Notes: a model not told the origin generated them from the letters alone. A stretch of DNA of 64,000 bases from Paraferrimonas haliotis (GCF_002282895.1 NZ_NRRB01000003.1:372001-436000); one strand, 5' to 3'; shown: positions 52,646 through 63,042, counted from the first letter of the stretch. Program-made: numbers and translations.

Positions 52646-53749
52646 ATGACGGACCGTAGAATAACAAAAGTAAAAACAGGTTATTACCGTATTCCATTGG
52701 CCGAAATACTGTCCGATGCGAAACACGGTGATCATACCCATTTTGAACTCATCACGTGTACCATAGAGTGTGCCGATGGCTATGCGGGTACTGGTTACAC
52801 CTATACTGGCGGCAAAGGTGGCAGAGCGATTTATTCCCTAATTGAGGACGAATACAAAAGCGGATTATTAGGGCAAGACTCTTCCAAAATACGGGACATA
52901 TGGCAGTCTATGTATTGGGATTTGCACTACGTTGGCCGCGGAGGACTGGTCAGCTTTGCCATGTCCGCAATTGATATCGCCTTATGGGACATACACTGCC
53001 ATCGACTTCAACAACCCTTGCACCAAGTGTTAGGCGGCGCCAGCGACCGCACTCTATGCTACGCCGGTGGCATCGACTTAAACTTTCACATCGACAAGCT
53101 ACTCAGTAACATCTCTGGCTATCTAGAAAAAGGTTTTGAAGCGGTTAAGATAAAAGTCGGAAAAGACGATTACAAAGAAGACGTTGCTCGTGTCGAAGCA
53201 GTCCGAGAACTCATAGGCAACCAACGAGTATTTATGGTTGATGCCAATTACTCGCTTAGTGAAAGCCGCGCCATCGAATTTGGTAAGGCCATTAGCCACT
53301 GCAACATTGCCTGGTTCGAAGAGCCAACCATGCCCGATGAATATGCCAGTTACGGGCGCATTGCTGACGCCATTGATATACCGCTTGCCATGGGTGAGAA
53401 TTTACATACCCAACAAGAGTTCGAACTCGCCGTAGCCCACTCGAAATTAGGCTTTGTACAACCCGACGCCTCAAACATTGGCGGCATCACGGGCTTTATG
53501 CAGGTTGCCGAGCTTGCTAAGCTGCACGGTTTACCCTTGTGCAGCCACGGTATGCAAGAGTTGCACGTATCGCTGCTCGCTTCGCAGCCCCATGCTGGCT
53601 ATTTAGAGGTTCACTCTTTCCCTATCGATCAATACACCAAGTCTCCATTGAAATTGCATCAAGGGCAAGCATTGGCTCCCACGAATCCAGGTATTGGGGT
53701 CGAATTTGATCCTCAATTAATAACCCCACACTTAGTTAAGAGTTCTTAG
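52646..53749 (+). CDS. Enolase-superfamily enzyme, 3,6-anhydro-L-galactonate cycloisomerase-like
   Basis: This 367-residue enzyme belongs to the mandelate racemase/muconate cycloisomerase group. Ligands and catalytic residues can be placed: KIK (168-170), metal ligands D199 (MVDANYS), E225 or E226 (FEEPTMP) and E251 (MGENLH), plus D274 and H301 (SHGMQELH). Sugar-acid dehydratases share this layout. Two facts favour the agar pathway: GH117 and KDG kinase genes lie opposite, and the next genes fit the later steps. Its predicted role is to open 3,6-anhydro-L-galactonate to 2-keto-3-deoxy-L-galactonate. The activity is inferred from context. First gene of a four-gene operon with a palindromic operator upstream. 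Confidence 0.82.
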   Translation: MTDRRITKVKTGYYRIPLAEILSDAKHGDHTHFELITCTIECADGYAGTGYTYTGGKGGRAIYSLIEDEYKSGLLGQDSSKIRDIWQSMYWDLHYVGRGGLVSFAMSAIDIALWDIHCHRLQQPLHQVLGGASDRTLCYAGGIDLNFHIDKLLSNISGYLEKGFEAVKIKVGKDDYKEDVARVEAVRELIGNQRVFMVDANYSLSESRAIEFGKAISHCNIAWFEEPTMPDEYASYGRIADAIDIPLAMGENLHTQQEFELAVAHSKLGFVQPDASNIGGITGFMQVAELAKLHGLPLCSHGMQELHVSLLASQPHAGYLEVHSFPIDQYTKSPLKLHQGQALAPTNPGIGVEFDPQLITPHLVKSS

Positions 53750-53757
53750 GATAGGTA

Positions 53758-54786
53758 ATGAAAGCGGCACAATATTTAGGAAATAAATCCTTTTCAATTG
53801 TTGCAGGTAGCACGGTAGCTCCGGCCAGTGATGAAGTTCGATTGGCGGTAGATTTCGTTGGGATCTGTGGCACCGACATGCACATATATCATGGCGTTAT
53901 GGACGCTCGAGTGAACCCACCGGCAACCATTGGGCACGAATTATCCGCCACCGTTGCTGAAGTTGGCAGCAACGTGAGCGATTTTGCCGTAGGCGATCGA
54001 GTGGTCGTTAGGCCCTTAGATTATTGCGGTGATTGCCCTGCGTGTCATGAAGGACACTCACACGTTTGCCATAACTTGAAATTCATGGGTATCGACACCC
54101 CGGGCGCTTTTCAAAACAGTTGGACCGTAAAAGCAAGAACTCTGCATAAGTTACCCGACTGTGTACCGCAACAAATTGGCGCGTTGGTGGAACCTTTAGC
54201 GGTAGCCTGCCATGACATCAGCCGCAGCCGACTGCAATCAGGAGAGCGCGCAGTCGTGATTGGCGGCGGCCCAATAGGTCAATTAATTGCGTTGGTTGCC
54301 AAAGCTAAAGGTGCAGAGGTCTTACTTTCTGAAGTGAACCCTGCTCGCCGTCAATTTGCCCAAGATAACGGCATCGACAGCGTTGATCCCACCGCTACAG
54401 ACATCAAGGCTTATGTGGACCAATGGAGCCAAGGTAAAGGGGCTGACGTCGTCTTTGAAGTATCCGGCGTTCAACCGGCGCTGGACGTTATGACTCAAAT
54501 AGCCGCGGTACGCGGTCGCATTTGCATGGTTGCAATACATCCGCAATCGCCGCAAGTGGATCTGTTCCAGTTTTTCTGGAAAGAGCTCGAAATGATGGGG
54601 GCCCGAGTATATCAACCTCAGGACTTCGAGCAAGCCATTGAGCTTATCGCGACAGGACAACTTGAACTGAGCCCTTTCATTAGTTCGGTTAATCCACTGG
54701 AAGAGATTCAACAAGCTTTTGCAGGTATGGACAATAACCCATCGGGTATGAAAGCCTTAATTCAATGTCAACCTTCTGTAGCTTAA
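53758..54786 (+). CDS. Zinc-dependent alcohol dehydrogenase, 2-keto-3-deoxy-L-galactonate 5-dehydrogenase candidate
   Basis: This 342-residue medium-chain dehydrogenase has C37 and H60-E61 (GHE) as catalytic zinc ligands and a second, structural zinc site at C90, C93, C96 and C104. Its Rossmann motif is VIGGGPIGQ. The family includes sorbitol, threonine and L-galactonate dehydrogenases. In the anhydrogalactose pathway the C5 hydroxyl of 2-keto-3-deoxy-L-galactonate must be oxidised before it is reduced on the other face. This enzyme or the SDR next to it would do the first step; I infer the zinc enzyme oxidises. It begins 8 bases after the preceding gene. Confidence 0.75.
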   Translation: MKAAQYLGNKSFSIVAGSTVAPASDEVRLAVDFVGICGTDMHIYHGVMDARVNPPATIGHELSATVAEVGSNVSDFAVGDRVVVRPLDYCGDCPACHEGHSHVCHNLKFMGIDTPGAFQNSWTVKARTLHKLPDCVPQQIGALVEPLAVACHDISRSRLQSGERAVVIGGGPIGQLIALVAKAKGAEVLLSEVNPARRQFAQDNGIDSVDPTATDIKAYVDQWSQGKGADVVFEVSGVQPALDVMTQIAAVRGRICMVAIHPQSPQVDLFQFFWKELEMMGARVYQPQDFEQAIELIATGQLELSPFISSVNPLEEIQQAFAGMDNNPSGMKALIQCQPSVA

Positions 54787-54799
54787 GGAACCTTTACAC

Positions 54800-55564
54800 A
54801 TGGACAATGTATTCGATCTTAGTGGCAAAACCGCATTAGTTACCGGTTGCAGTCGAGGAATCGGCTTTGCAATGGCACTGGGACTTGCCGAAGCAGGCGC
54901 TGACATTGTTGGCGTTTCTGCCAGCCTTACTAAGCATGACAGTGACATAGAAAACGCCGTTAAAGCCGTAGGTAGGAATTTTTCTGCGTTTCAATGTGAT
55001 TTTTCAGATCGAGATAGCGTGTACCGGTTTATTGAAGCGGTTAATCAACAGCATCCGCAAATCGATATTCTGGTGAATAACGCCGGTCATATCTTGCGTG
55101 ACCCCGCTGTTAATCACAGCGATGACTATTGGGACACGATAATTGACATCAACCTCAATTCTCAATTCATATTGAGTCGTGAATTTGGTCGTAAAATGGT
55201 CGAACGTGGCCAAGGCAAAATAATATTCACCGCTTCGTTACTTACATTCCAAGGTGGTATTACCGTTCCTGGCTATGCCGCCAGTAAAGGCGCGATTGGC
55301 CAATTGACCAAAGCATTGGCCAACGAATGGGCCAGTAAAGGGGTTAACGTCAACGCCATCGCACCGGGGTATATTGCGACTGATAACACACAAGCTCTGC
55401 GTGACGATCCCAACCGAGCCCAATCCATTTTAGACAGAATTCCTCAAGGTCGTTGGGGAGAGCCTGAAGACTTTAAGGGACCTACTGTATTTTTAGCCTC
55501 ACAAGCCTCTAACTACGTCAATGGCACCACACTGTTGGTGGATGGCGGTTGGATGGGGAGATAA
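54800..55564 (+). CDS. SDR-family oxidoreductase, KduD-like (2,5-diketo-3-deoxy sugar acid reductase candidate)
   Basis: This 254-residue short-chain dehydrogenase has the cofactor motif TGCSRGIG (15-22), NNAG at 93-96, and catalytic S146, Y159 and K163 (YAASK). Overall it resembles 2-dehydro-3-deoxy-D-gluconate 5-dehydrogenase KduD. Its likely job is to reduce 2,5-diketo-3-deoxygalactonate to 2-keto-3-deoxy-D-gluconate (KDG), which the kinase encoded on the opposite strand then phosphorylates. Gluconate 5-dehydrogenase-type activity is the main alternative. The stop lies just upstream of the aldehyde dehydrogenase ATG, so the genes are coupled. Confidence 0.8.
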   Translation: MDNVFDLSGKTALVTGCSRGIGFAMALGLAEAGADIVGVSASLTKHDSDIENAVKAVGRNFSAFQCDFSDRDSVYRFIEAVNQQHPQIDILVNNAGHILRDPAVNHSDDYWDTIIDINLNSQFILSREFGRKMVERGQGKIIFTASLLTFQGGITVPGYAASKGAIGQLTKALANEWASKGVNVNAIAPGYIATDNTQALRDDPNRAQSILDRIPQGRWGEPEDFKGPTVFLASQASNYVNGTTLLVDGGWMGR

Positions 55565-55566
55565 CC

Positions 55567-57015
55567 ATGTCCATATTTAACAACGTTAACTTTATTCATG
55601 GCGAATATGTGCCATCAAGCTTACCCAACGTCATCACTGTCTATAACCCTGCAAACGGTGAGCGAGTCGGCGAAATTCCAGAGGGCAGTCGCGAAGACGC
55701 ACTATCGGCACTCGAGTCTGCCAAACAAGGTCAAAAGGTATGGGCCAAAGTAACTCCGCGTCAACGAGCCAGCGTATTACGAAAGTTTGCTCAGTTAATT
55801 CGTGAGCAAAAAGAACCTTTGGCTAAGTTACTGGTTGAAGAGCAAGGCAAACTCATTGATGTTGCCCGCTCTGAAGTCGAGGTAACCGCAACCTTTATTG
55901 AATACGCCTGTGATCATGCGTTAACCATCGAAGGTGACATTCTGGCGTCAGACATCGAAAACGAAAAGATTTTTATCCATAAAGTGCCTCGCGGAGTGGT
56001 TGTGGCAATTACCGCATGGAATTTTCCATTAGCACTGGCGGGTCGCAAAATTGGCCCTGCGCTAATTACGGGTAATTCCATTGTCATTAAACCCACTCAG
56101 GAAACGCCTCTGTCTACCGTTGCGTTGGGGGAACTGGCGAATCAAGCTGGTTTGCCTAAAGGGGTACTTAACATCGTAAATGGCACCGGCTCTGTGGTTG
56201 GCCAGAGTTTATGTGAAAGCCCCATAACCCGTCTAATAACCATGACAGGTAGCACAAGAGCGGGGCAAATAATCTACAAAACCAGCGCTGAGCATTTGAC
56301 CCCGGTTATGCTGGAACTTGGCGGGAAAGCCCCTTTTATCGTACTGGATGATGCTGATATCGATAAAGCGGTTGCCGATGCCGTGGTGACTCGCTTTGCC
56401 AATTGTGGTCAAGTGTGTACCTGCGCTGAGCGACTGTACGTCCATAAAGACGTTCACGATGAGTTTGTCAGTAAGCTGGCTCAGGCGGTGAAGAAAATCA
56501 AAGTCGGTGACCCTATGGATCCCGCCACAGAAATGGGTCCTAAGGTCAACCAAAGTGAAATAGACAACATCCAATCGATTTTGGCGCAAGGACTGCAACA
56601 AGGTGGACGGGTTCTAATTGGCGGTAACCTGGCCCAAGTACCTGGCTATGAAAACGGTCATTGGTTCGAACCCACTTTGGTAGTGGATGTCGCACAAGAT
56701 AACGTGCTGGTTCACGAAGAAACCTTCGGACCGATTCTCCCCATTGTAAAAATAGACTCACTGGAGCAAGCAATTGCCTATAGCAATGACAGTGAATACG
56801 GACTTTCTGCTTATTTGTACACCCAAAATGTAAAAGCGATGCACCAAGCCATTGCCGATTTAGAGGTAGGCGAAGTTTACATAAACCGCGGAATCGGAGA
56901 GCAACATCAAGGTTTCCACAATGGTTGGAAAATGAGTGGCGCCGGCGGTGAAGATGGAAAATACGGATTAGAGCAATATTTAGAAAAGAAAACCGTTTAT
57001 TGGAATGAGCAATAA
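55567..57015 (+). CDS. NAD(P)-dependent aldehyde dehydrogenase, 3,6-anhydro-L-galactose dehydrogenase candidate
   Basis: This 482-residue aldehyde dehydrogenase has N152 (AWNFP), the cofactor segment [10 protein letters not shown]250 (LELGGKAP) and catalytic C284 (GQVCT). It resembles lactaldehyde/succinate-semialdehyde dehydrogenases such as AldA. Its place as the last gene of the operon suggests it oxidises 3,6-anhydro-L-galactose to the acid, the first step of the pathway. The start at 55567 has GGGGAG upstream and avoids overlap with the SDR gene; the open frame begins at 55549. A bidirectional terminator follows. The specific substrate is inferred from the locus. Confidence 0.8.
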   Translation: MSIFNNVNFIHGEYVPSSLPNVITVYNPANGERVGEIPEGSREDALSALESAKQGQKVWAKVTPRQRASVLRKFAQLIREQKEPLAKLLVEEQGKLIDVARSEVEVTATFIEYACDHALTIEGDILASDIENEKIFIHKVPRGVVVAITAWNFPLALAGRKIGPALITGNSIVIKPTQETPLSTVALGELANQAGLPKGVLNIVNGTGSVVGQSLCESPITRLITMTGSTRAGQIIYKTSAEHLTPVMLELGGKAPFIVLDDADIDKAVADAVVTRFANCGQVCTCAERLYVHKDVHDEFVSKLAQAVKKIKVGDPMDPATEMGPKVNQSEIDNIQSILAQGLQQGGRVLIGGNLAQVPGYENGHWFEPTLVVDVAQDNVLVHEETFGPILPIVKIDSLEQAIAYSNDSEYGLSAYLYTQNVKAMHQAIADLEVGEVYINRGIGEQHQGFHNGWKMSGAGGEDGKYGLEQYLEKKTVYWNEQ

Positions 57016-57060
57016 GCGATAGAGCAAGTGTGTGCTGGTGTCTCCCTCACTATCACACCA

Positions 57061-57096
57061 AAAAAGCAGAGATCTTGCCCGGATCTCTGCTTTTTT
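57061..57096. terminator. Bidirectional terminator between the two convergent sugar operons
   Basis: A 9-base-pair stem GCAGAGATC/GATCTCTGC (57066-57074 with 57082-57090) is flanked by A and T runs, so it can end both the forward and the galK transcripts. Confidence 0.9.
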
Positions 57097-57104
57097 ATAC
57101 AGGG

Positions 57105-58247
57105 CTAAAGTACCTTTACACCGCTCGCCGCTTGAGTGATATAAACACTCTCTTTTAAGCCGGTTTTGCTTTCATAGCATTCATCCACCAAGGCAATCAT
57201 GGGGGCAACAAGCTCATCCGCAACCACTGCTACGACGCATCCGCCAAAGCCTCCACCGGTCATGCGTGCCCCGCCTTTGTCTTCGACAAAATCAGCAATT
57301 AACGCCACCAAATAATCGATTTCAGGAGTGGTAATTTCGAATAGGTCTCGCATAGAGGCATGGCTTTGTGCCATCAGCTCACTCAAACGGGCAACATCGT
57401 GGCATGACAGCGCTTCAACTGCGTCTAGTGTTCGTTGGTTTTCTTCCAATACATGACGGGCCCGCTTGGCAATCAACGGGTCTAACTGCTGGGCGTGTGC
57501 ATTGAACTGGGATAGCGGTAGATCGCGCAAACTAGAGAGCCCGAAATGCGCGGCAGCCTGCTGGCACTGCTCCCTTCTTTCATTGTATTTGCTGTCGACC
57601 AAGCCTCGTTTAACATTGGAGTTTATGATCACCACCGAGTGCCCCTTTAACAAAGGTGCAGGGGTAAGTGAAAGACTGCGACAATCAATTAATAACGCGC
57701 TGTTGCTGCTGCCGCAGGCAGAAATAAGCTGATCCATGATGCCGCAATTACAGCCAACAAAGTTATTTTCCGCCGCTTGCGCGATAATCGCTATCTCAGC
57801 GACACTTAGAGATAATGAGAAGGTATGAACTAAAGCTTTAGCAATAGCCACCTCAAGGGACGCTGAAGAGCTGAGGCCACTTCCCTGGGGAACGTTTCCT
57901 GTTATGGCAATATCACAGCCGTCTACGACGTGGCCAGCCTTGATTAGCTCAGAAAAAACGCCTCGTACGTAATTAGACCATTGCAAATTAGGATGCGGCA
58001 GCAACTCTTGGTCCAAATCAAAACTGTCTAATTGATGGTCATAATCCATGGCTAACAGCCGCACCTTACGACTGTCATTAGGTTTAATGGCAACCCAAGT
58101 GGCAAAGTCAATGGCGCACGGTAGCACAAATCCATCATTGTAATCGGTATGCTCGCCGATGAGATTGACTCGTCCCGGCGCTTTGATAATGGAGTCCGGT
58201 TGGCTTGCAAATGCCTTTTCAAACGCACTGTTAATGGCTACTGACAC
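57105..58247 (-). CDS. galK: Galactokinase GalK
   Basis: GalK phosphorylates D-galactose at C1 with ATP, the entry to the Leloir pathway. The 380-residue GHMP kinase has the galactokinase signature PGRVNLIGEHTDYNDGFVLP. It also has the phosphate loop GNVPQGSGLSSSASLEVA and the C-terminal GGARMTGGGFGGCVVA. It is the last gene of the kdgK-GH117-galT-galK operon, lying 3 bases after galT. Galactose would come from neoagarobiose cleaved by the GH117 enzyme. No galE or galM is in the window. Confidence 0.97.
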   Translation of the reverse strand: MSVAINSAFEKAFASQPDSIIKAPGRVNLIGEHTDYNDGFVLPCAIDFATWVAIKPNDSRKVRLLAMDYDHQLDSFDLDQELLPHPNLQWSNYVRGVFSELIKAGHVVDGCDIAITGNVPQGSGLSSSASLEVAIAKALVHTFSLSLSVAEIAIIAQAAENNFVGCNCGIMDQLISACGSSNSALLIDCRSLSLTPAPLLKGHSVVIINSNVKRGLVDSKYNERREQCQQAAAHFGLSSLRDLPLSQFNAHAQQLDPLIAKRARHVLEENQRTLDAVEALSCHDVARLSELMAQSHASMRDLFEITTPEIDYLVALIADFVEDKGGARMTGGGFGGCVVAVVADELVAPMIALVDECYESKTGLKESVYITQAASGVKVL

Positions 58248-58250
58248 AAA

Positions 58251-59306
58251 TTACTCCTTAGCTTGGCTGTAATGAACAGCTGATTGTTGACGTAACAAAG
58301 CAGCGGCCTGCTCTGGGGTAATATCACGCTGTGGCTCCGCCATCATTTCATAACCCACCATAAATTTCTTAACCGTGGCACTGCGCAATAAAGGGGGAAA
58401 AAAGTGCGCGTGTAAAGTCCATTCTGGATGGGCGTTAGCATCGTTTGGCGCACCATGCCATCCCATAGAATATGGAAACGAACAGCCAAACAAATTATCG
58501 AACCTTATGGTCAACTGACTGACAATGTCCGCCAAAGACTGCTGCATTTCACTGTTCAACTGAGACAGCCTGGCGACATGCTGCTTGGGCAACAGCAAGG
58601 TTTCAAAAGGCCAAGCGGCCCAATACGGCACCAAGGCAATCCAATCGGCATTGCTCACCACTATGCGTTCGTTTAATTTAAGCTCCCGCTCAACATAGTC
58701 CTGCAGTAAATTACTATTATGTTGAGAATAATAGTCACTGAGTTGAGTTAACTTTTTTGCCGGCAAGGTCGGTAAACTGTTTTGCGCCCAAATTTGCCCA
58801 TGGGGATGCGGATTAGAGCACCCCATTACCGCGCCTTTATTTTCAAACACTTGCACCCATAAATAGTCTTTCGCCAGTAACTGAGTTTGTTCAACCCAGG
58901 TCTCCACCACCTTCAGTAACTCGGCGTGTGACAATTGCGGCAAAGAGCGTGCATGGTCAGGGGAGAAGCAAATGACGCGACTGGTGCCCGCAACGGATTC
59001 AGTGCGAAACAAAGGGTCATCGTCCTTGTGATTAGGCGTTGAACTTTGCAACGCCGCAAAATCGTTGGTAAATACATAGGTTGACTGATAGTTAGGGTTT
59101 ACTTCGCCATTAATTCTTGTATTACCTGAGCACAAGTAACAAGTCGGGTCATGAGACAGGGTTTGCTCAGTGGCTGGCGCTTCCTGTTGTCCCTGCCACG
59201 GTCGCTTAGCACGATGTGGCGATACCAGTACCCACTCTCCTAACAATGGGTTATAGCGTCGATGAGAATGATCCGCTGGATTAAACGGAACTGAGCTGTC
59301 GTCCAT
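58251..59306 (-). CDS. galT: Galactose-1-phosphate uridylyltransferase GalT
   Basis: GalT exchanges galactose-1-phosphate with UDP-glucose. The 351-residue protein starts with the family N-terminus ([30 protein letters not shown]). It has a zinc-site CYLCSGNTR, the catalytic [11 protein letters not shown] (HPH with the nucleotidylated histidine) and a C-terminal SMGWHGAP segment. It lies between the GH117 gene and galK with gaps of 3 to 12 bases. Assignment is secure. Confidence 0.96.
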   Translation of the reverse strand: MDDSSVPFNPADHSHRRYNPLLGEWVLVSPHRAKRPWQGQQEAPATEQTLSHDPTCYLCSGNTRINGEVNPNYQSTYVFTNDFAALQSSTPNHKDDDPLFRTESVAGTSRVICFSPDHARSLPQLSHAELLKVVETWVEQTQLLAKDYLWVQVFENKGAVMGCSNPHPHGQIWAQNSLPTLPAKKLTQLSDYYSQHNSNLLQDYVERELKLNERIVVSNADWIALVPYWAAWPFETLLLPKQHVARLSQLNSEMQQSLADIVSQLTIRFDNLFGCSFPYSMGWHGAPNDANAHPEWTLHAHFFPPLLRSATVKKFMVGYEMMAEPQRDITPEQAAALLRQQSAVHYSQAKE

Positions 59307-59318
59307 TGGTACTTCCCT

Positions 59319-60392
59319 TTAATTGCTGTTTTGAAACGTGCCGGCATCAAGCACTTGCTTGCGCGGCGTAAAGCGACAAATGAAATTCCAATTCCAACTG
59401 GAATCATACTTGTGGCACAGCCCCCAACTTAACCCGGGAGCCGGCAACTCTTGAGGCGGACGAAACAACCCAATGGCTTCTGGCGCGCCTTTAATGTGGG
59501 CTTTAATTTCAAAGTTAATACCGTCAGGCGCAAACTGAATGGTGTTTTTTTCAGGGCCATCAGTCGTTAATAAGGTCGCCACTCCCCCTTGGTAATTCCA
59601 CACCACCACTTCGTGGCCGCTGTTGGAGATGGGGTTAAACTTAGAGCGTTGGTATGGCCCTAAAATATTATCGGCAATGGCGACACCGTGCTTAATCTCA
59701 CGACCACCAAAATTCATGGATTCCCCCATGGTCTCACCTTTGTAATATAAGTAAAACTTGTCTTTAAAGAATAAGATGCAGGGATCGTGAACCTTATGAC
59801 TATCGAAACTGCCTTTGTGGTTTACATGAAAGCGGTTATCTTCTTCGCCGCGCCACTGGCCATCCATCTGCGGAGAAAGTATCGGCGCATTGGATTTATG
59901 CCAAGGCCCATAGGGACTGTCAGCCCAAGCAATGGCTATGTGTTCAAATTGACGATTGGTATAGGGGTATTGCACCGTCTGATACACCAGATAAAACGTG
60001 TTTTGGTGCTGAATAACTTCTGGGGTAAATACCGCTCTATCATCAAAGGCGCCCGCTTCACCTCGCGTGATGGCAGCGCCTTGCTCTTGCCACGTATAGC
60101 TATCCTCTGAAGTTGCGTGCCACACTTCTGTGAGATCCCATGGGAAGACCTTATCGTTAGGGTTTGAGCTGCCAAATCCCACCGTCTCGCCTTGTCCCTT
60201 GGTATACCAGCAATGATAAACGCCATCGATATACAGCACTGAGGTAGGATCACGACGAATTACGCCTTGCTCAAACGCAAAATCACCTTTAAGCGGTTCA
60301 ACGTCAAACTCCGTCAACCACTCAGGCCCTTTATCATCATAGCCACGTGCTCGCGCCCTTTGACTGGCTAAACTTAACTGTTCGTGTTCCAT
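59319..60392 (-). CDS. GH117 alpha-1,3-L-neoagarooligosaccharide hydrolase
   Basis: This 357-residue five-bladed beta-propeller enzyme matches glycoside hydrolase family 117, which cuts neoagarobiose and longer oligosaccharides into 3,6-anhydro-L-galactose and galactose-ended products. Recognisable segments are [61 protein letters not shown] and [15 protein letters not shown], the last holding a histidine-glutamate pair near the active site. No signal peptide is present, so it acts in the cytosol on imported neoagarooligosaccharides. The start ATG at 60392 has AGAGG upstream. It sits between kdgK and galT, linking both products to their catabolic kinases. Confidence 0.93.
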   Translation of the reverse strand: MEHEQLSLASQRARARGYDDKGPEWLTEFDVEPLKGDFAFEQGVIRRDPTSVLYIDGVYHCWYTKGQGETVGFGSSNPNDKVFPWDLTEVWHATSEDSYTWQEQGAAITRGEAGAFDDRAVFTPEVIQHQNTFYLVYQTVQYPYTNRQFEHIAIAWADSPYGPWHKSNAPILSPQMDGQWRGEEDNRFHVNHKGSFDSHKVHDPCILFFKDKFYLYYKGETMGESMNFGGREIKHGVAIADNILGPYQRSKFNPISNSGHEVVVWNYQGGVATLLTTDGPEKNTIQFAPDGINFEIKAHIKGAPEAIGLFRPPQELPAPGLSWGLCHKYDSSWNWNFICRFTPRKQVLDAGTFQNSN

Positions 60393-60404
60393 AAACACCT
60401 CTTA

Positions 60405-61370
60405 TTATTCTTGATTTGGCAAGCAGACTAATTGCCCTTGTAAGCGCTGGACAAACTCAGCAGGCTCCATAATAGCGCCTGGGCATTGCACCACTTCTCT
60501 GGCCACAGTAACTGCTTGCGATAACGAATCAAGCACACTTAATCCCGCCAATCTTGAAGCTAGATATGAGCCGGCGAATGAGTCACCAGCCGCGGTGGAG
60601 TCAACCTGACGCTCTGCCGGCACAAACGGTTCGTGAAACCACTGAGTTCCCGCAAACGCCATGGTGCCTTGTTCACCCTGTTTCACCACCACTTCATCGC
60701 AGCCGCATTGAACGCAAAATGCAGTAATGGTTTCTAAATCTTGATGTTGAAATAGCAACTCATGTTCGTCTGCCCCCGGCAATGCAATGTCGCTGCATTG
60801 ATAAGCGCGGGTGAGCCATGTTTTTGCTTGTTGTTGGTTATCCCATAGACGTTCGCGATAATTGGGGTCAAACGCTATGGTACTGCCCTGCTGTCTTAAG
60901 CCCGTCAACACTTGCAGCAACTTTTGCCGATGATGACCCGACAAAATGGCGAGGGTAATACCGCTAAAAAAGACCATATCAACCGGCGCTAATATCTCAA
61001 TAAGCTGTTCTACCGAGTGGCGACTGACCATGTCTCTTGCAGCAGCTTCTGAGCGCCAGTAGCTAAAGGAGCGTTCCCCATGATGATCGGTATTAATGGC
61101 ATACATTCCAATGGTTTTATCCCACAGTCTTTGTACATAGTCGGTATTAATACCTTGCTCGGCCCATGCGCTTACCATGGATTCGGACAATGAGTCTTGG
61201 CCAACGGCACTAAAAAAGCGGCAATCCAGTTTTGGATGTATGCGTTTTGCATACACCAACGCATTATAAACATCGCCGCCAAATGCACTGTCAAAGGTCA
61301 ACGGGCCTAACGCTTTGCGCTGCGGCCGAAGCTCTAGCATGCATTCACCAATCGCCAATAAAGAAGTCAT
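60405..61370 (-). CDS. kdgK: 2-keto-3-deoxygluconate kinase KdgK
   Basis: This 321-residue PfkB-family sugar kinase most resembles KDG kinase, making 2-keto-3-deoxy-6-phosphogluconate for the Entner-Doudoroff aldolase. It begins ASLLAIGECMLELRP-like (TSLLAIGECMLEL), with a substrate-side FGGDVYNALVYAKR segment typical of KdgK. The C-terminal PfkB signature DSTAAGDSFAGSYLA carries the catalytic aspartate. The start ATG at 61370 has AAGGA 7 bases upstream; a TTG two codons earlier also opens the frame. It is the first gene of the four-gene operon that also carries GH117, galT and galK. Specificity is inferred from motifs and locus. Confidence 0.9.
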   Translation of the reverse strand: MTSLLAIGECMLELRPQRKALGPLTFDSAFGGDVYNALVYAKRIHPKLDCRFFSAVGQDSLSESMVSAWAEQGINTDYVQRLWDKTIGMYAINTDHHGERSFSYWRSEAAARDMVSRHSVEQLIEILAPVDMVFFSGITLAILSGHHRQKLLQVLTGLRQQGSTIAFDPNYRERLWDNQQQAKTWLTRAYQCSDIALPGADEHELLFQHQDLETITAFCVQCGCDEVVVKQGEQGTMAFAGTQWFHEPFVPAERQVDSTAAGDSFAGSYLASRLAGLSVLDSLSQAVTVAREVVQCPGAIMEPAEFVQRLQGQLVCLPNQE

Positions 61371-61446
61371 GATCAATCCTTAATTGCGGTGCTATACCTG
61401 AGTATTCAGTCTGCTGTTCTGCGCTTTGAAGAAATGTACTGCGACT

Positions 61447-61480
61447 GAAAAATGGCTAACCGTCTTATACCGTTAGCCAT
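61447..61480 (-). terminator. Terminator downstream of the halogenase-like genes
   Basis: The stem ATGGCTAAC/GTTAGCCAT (61452-61460 with 61472-61480) has an 11-base loop and is followed on the minus strand by TTTTTC. It lies between the halogenase stop and kdgK. Confidence 0.65.
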
Positions 61481-61498
61481 CTTAACCTCATTTTAATA

Positions 61499-61512
61499 AA
61501 TTGTTAACAATT
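61499..61512. promoter_or_regulatory. Palindromic operator candidate upstream of the kdgK operon
   Basis: AATTGTTAACAATT is a perfect 14-base palindrome sharing its 12-base core with the site at 52600. It lies 129 bases upstream of the kdgK start and 12 bases past the halogenase stop. Its distance and the intervening hairpin leave its role uncertain. Confidence 0.45.
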
Positions 61513-61524
61513 AATAATCTACAT

Positions 61525-63042
61525 TTAGGCTTTTGATAGTTGCTGTTCACGTTGCAACAGTTGCTTTATGTAGCTGCTGTGGTCATCAAGCTTACCGACT
61601 TCTTGAGAAATGGCCTGCTTAACGCTGCTAAAGAAACCCGTTAAGTCGCCGTGTTGATCACTGGCAAAGGCTTGGTAATTGGCAAGATATTTTTGTCCAA
61701 TCAAGACCTGATACCAGCTCTCTGGGCCAAATAACGCATCGCTGCTTAAGTTCACTTTTCCCGTTTCAGTGAAACTTTGTAATTGCGCTTGTAAGCTTTC
61801 AGGGACGTCTATACTGCGGGCCGCTAACCAAAAGGGTTGTTCTCGTTGATTAACCAAATAATGCAAAATCAAAAAATCTCGAATTTGCAATGTATCCCGC
61901 TCATGCAGGTCATTGAATGCCACTGCGGCATCGGCGATTGGCTTACGGGTATGCAGCTCCGACGCTAACGAGATGGCGGCTTTAATGATCAAATGAATAC
62001 TGGTGGATTCCAACGGCTCTAAAAACGCTGCAGATAAGCCAATGGCAATGCAATTTTTTTCCCAAGGGCTGTGTAAGCGGCCTGTGGTAAAGCGAATGAT
62101 TTTAGGATCATTTATCGGCGCACCCGACAAGCTCTGGCGCAGCACTTGTTCGACTCGCTCATCGGTAATGAAGCGGTCGCAATAAACGTAACCATTGCCC
62201 ATACGGTTTTGCAGCGGAATGTGCCAAGTCCACCCTGCCGCTTGCGCGACCGAGCGGGTGTATGGAGGCAGCGGTTGTTGAGCTTGCGACTGCATGGCCA
62301 TGGCTGAATTACACAATAACCAATGGCTCCAATCGTCAAATTCGGCGTTCAATTCTTGCTTGATTAAACGTCCTGCTAGCCCGCTGGCATCAACAAACAA
62401 ATCGCCTCTTACGACGAACCCTTCTTTTAGCAACAGCGCTTGAATGCCACTGTCGTCTTTTCTCACCCGCTCAACCGTTCCTTGGGTATGCTTAACCCCG
62501 CGTTTTTTGGCAAACTCTTTAAGAATCTCTGCCAATCTCAGGGCATCGAAATGCAATGCGTAGTAAAGGTTATTGGAAGGATAAAAAGCGCTTTTTGGGG
62601 CATTATCGGGTCTTGAGGTATTACGCCCAAATTTATTAAGATTCGATGCCTGTTCCGTGGGTAAATACTCTCCCAACGTAGGCTCTGCAAACTGATGCGC
62701 GTGGGTAAGCCAGGCATCAAAAAAAGAAGTGTCCTTAAAAGCGCAACCTAACTTACCAAAACCGTGCATATAACGTTCATTTGGTTGGCTCCAGCCTTCA
62801 AATTCAATACCGTATTTAAACGTGGCATCGGCGCTCTCTAACAAAGGTTTGTCCGAGATACCTAAAAAACTCAGCAAGCCATAAAAAGCCGGAATGGATG
62901 CTTCTCCAACACCCACCGTTGGCATGTCTGGAGATTCAACCAATTCAAATTCAAATTCTTGTGGACTGAGCGCTTTTGAGAGCACTGCAGCACTCACCCA
63001 GCCGGCGGTACCACCGCCTAAAATGACCACTTTCTTTTTCAT
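61525..63042 (-). CDS. Flavin-dependent tryptophan halogenase-like protein
   Basis: This 505-residue flavoprotein of the tryptophan 7-halogenase family has a Rossmann motif GGGTAGW (9-15), GVGEASIP (45-51) and the position equivalent to the catalytic lysine at K76 (TFKYGIEF). The WxWxIP signature is WTWHIP (271-276). LEPLESTSIHL is the C-terminal family mark. Genuine halogenases make chlorinated or brominated indoles. Alteromonadales carry many such genes near TonB receptors and polysaccharide loci, where activity is untested. The start is chosen at 63042, since the ATG overlaps the preceding stop (TAATG) and begins the KKKVVILGG strand. Halogenation is possible, not shown. Confidence 0.85.
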   Translation of the reverse strand: MKKKVVILGGGTAGWVSAAVLSKALSPQEFEFELVESPDMPTVGVGEASIPAFYGLLSFLGISDKPLLESADATFKYGIEFEGWSQPNERYMHGFGKLGCAFKDTSFFDAWLTHAHQFAEPTLGEYLPTEQASNLNKFGRNTSRPDNAPKSAFYPSNNLYYALHFDALRLAEILKEFAKKRGVKHTQGTVERVRKDDSGIQALLLKEGFVVRGDLFVDASGLAGRLIKQELNAEFDDWSHWLLCNSAMAMQSQAQQPLPPYTRSVAQAAGWTWHIPLQNRMGNGYVYCDRFITDERVEQVLRQSLSGAPINDPKIIRFTTGRLHSPWEKNCIAIGLSAAFLEPLESTSIHLIIKAAISLASELHTRKPIADAAVAFNDLHERDTLQIRDFLILHYLVNQREQPFWLAARSIDVPESLQAQLQSFTETGKVNLSSDALFGPESWYQVLIGQKYLANYQAFASDQHGDLTGFFSSVKQAISQEVGKLDDHSSYIKQLLQREQQLSKA

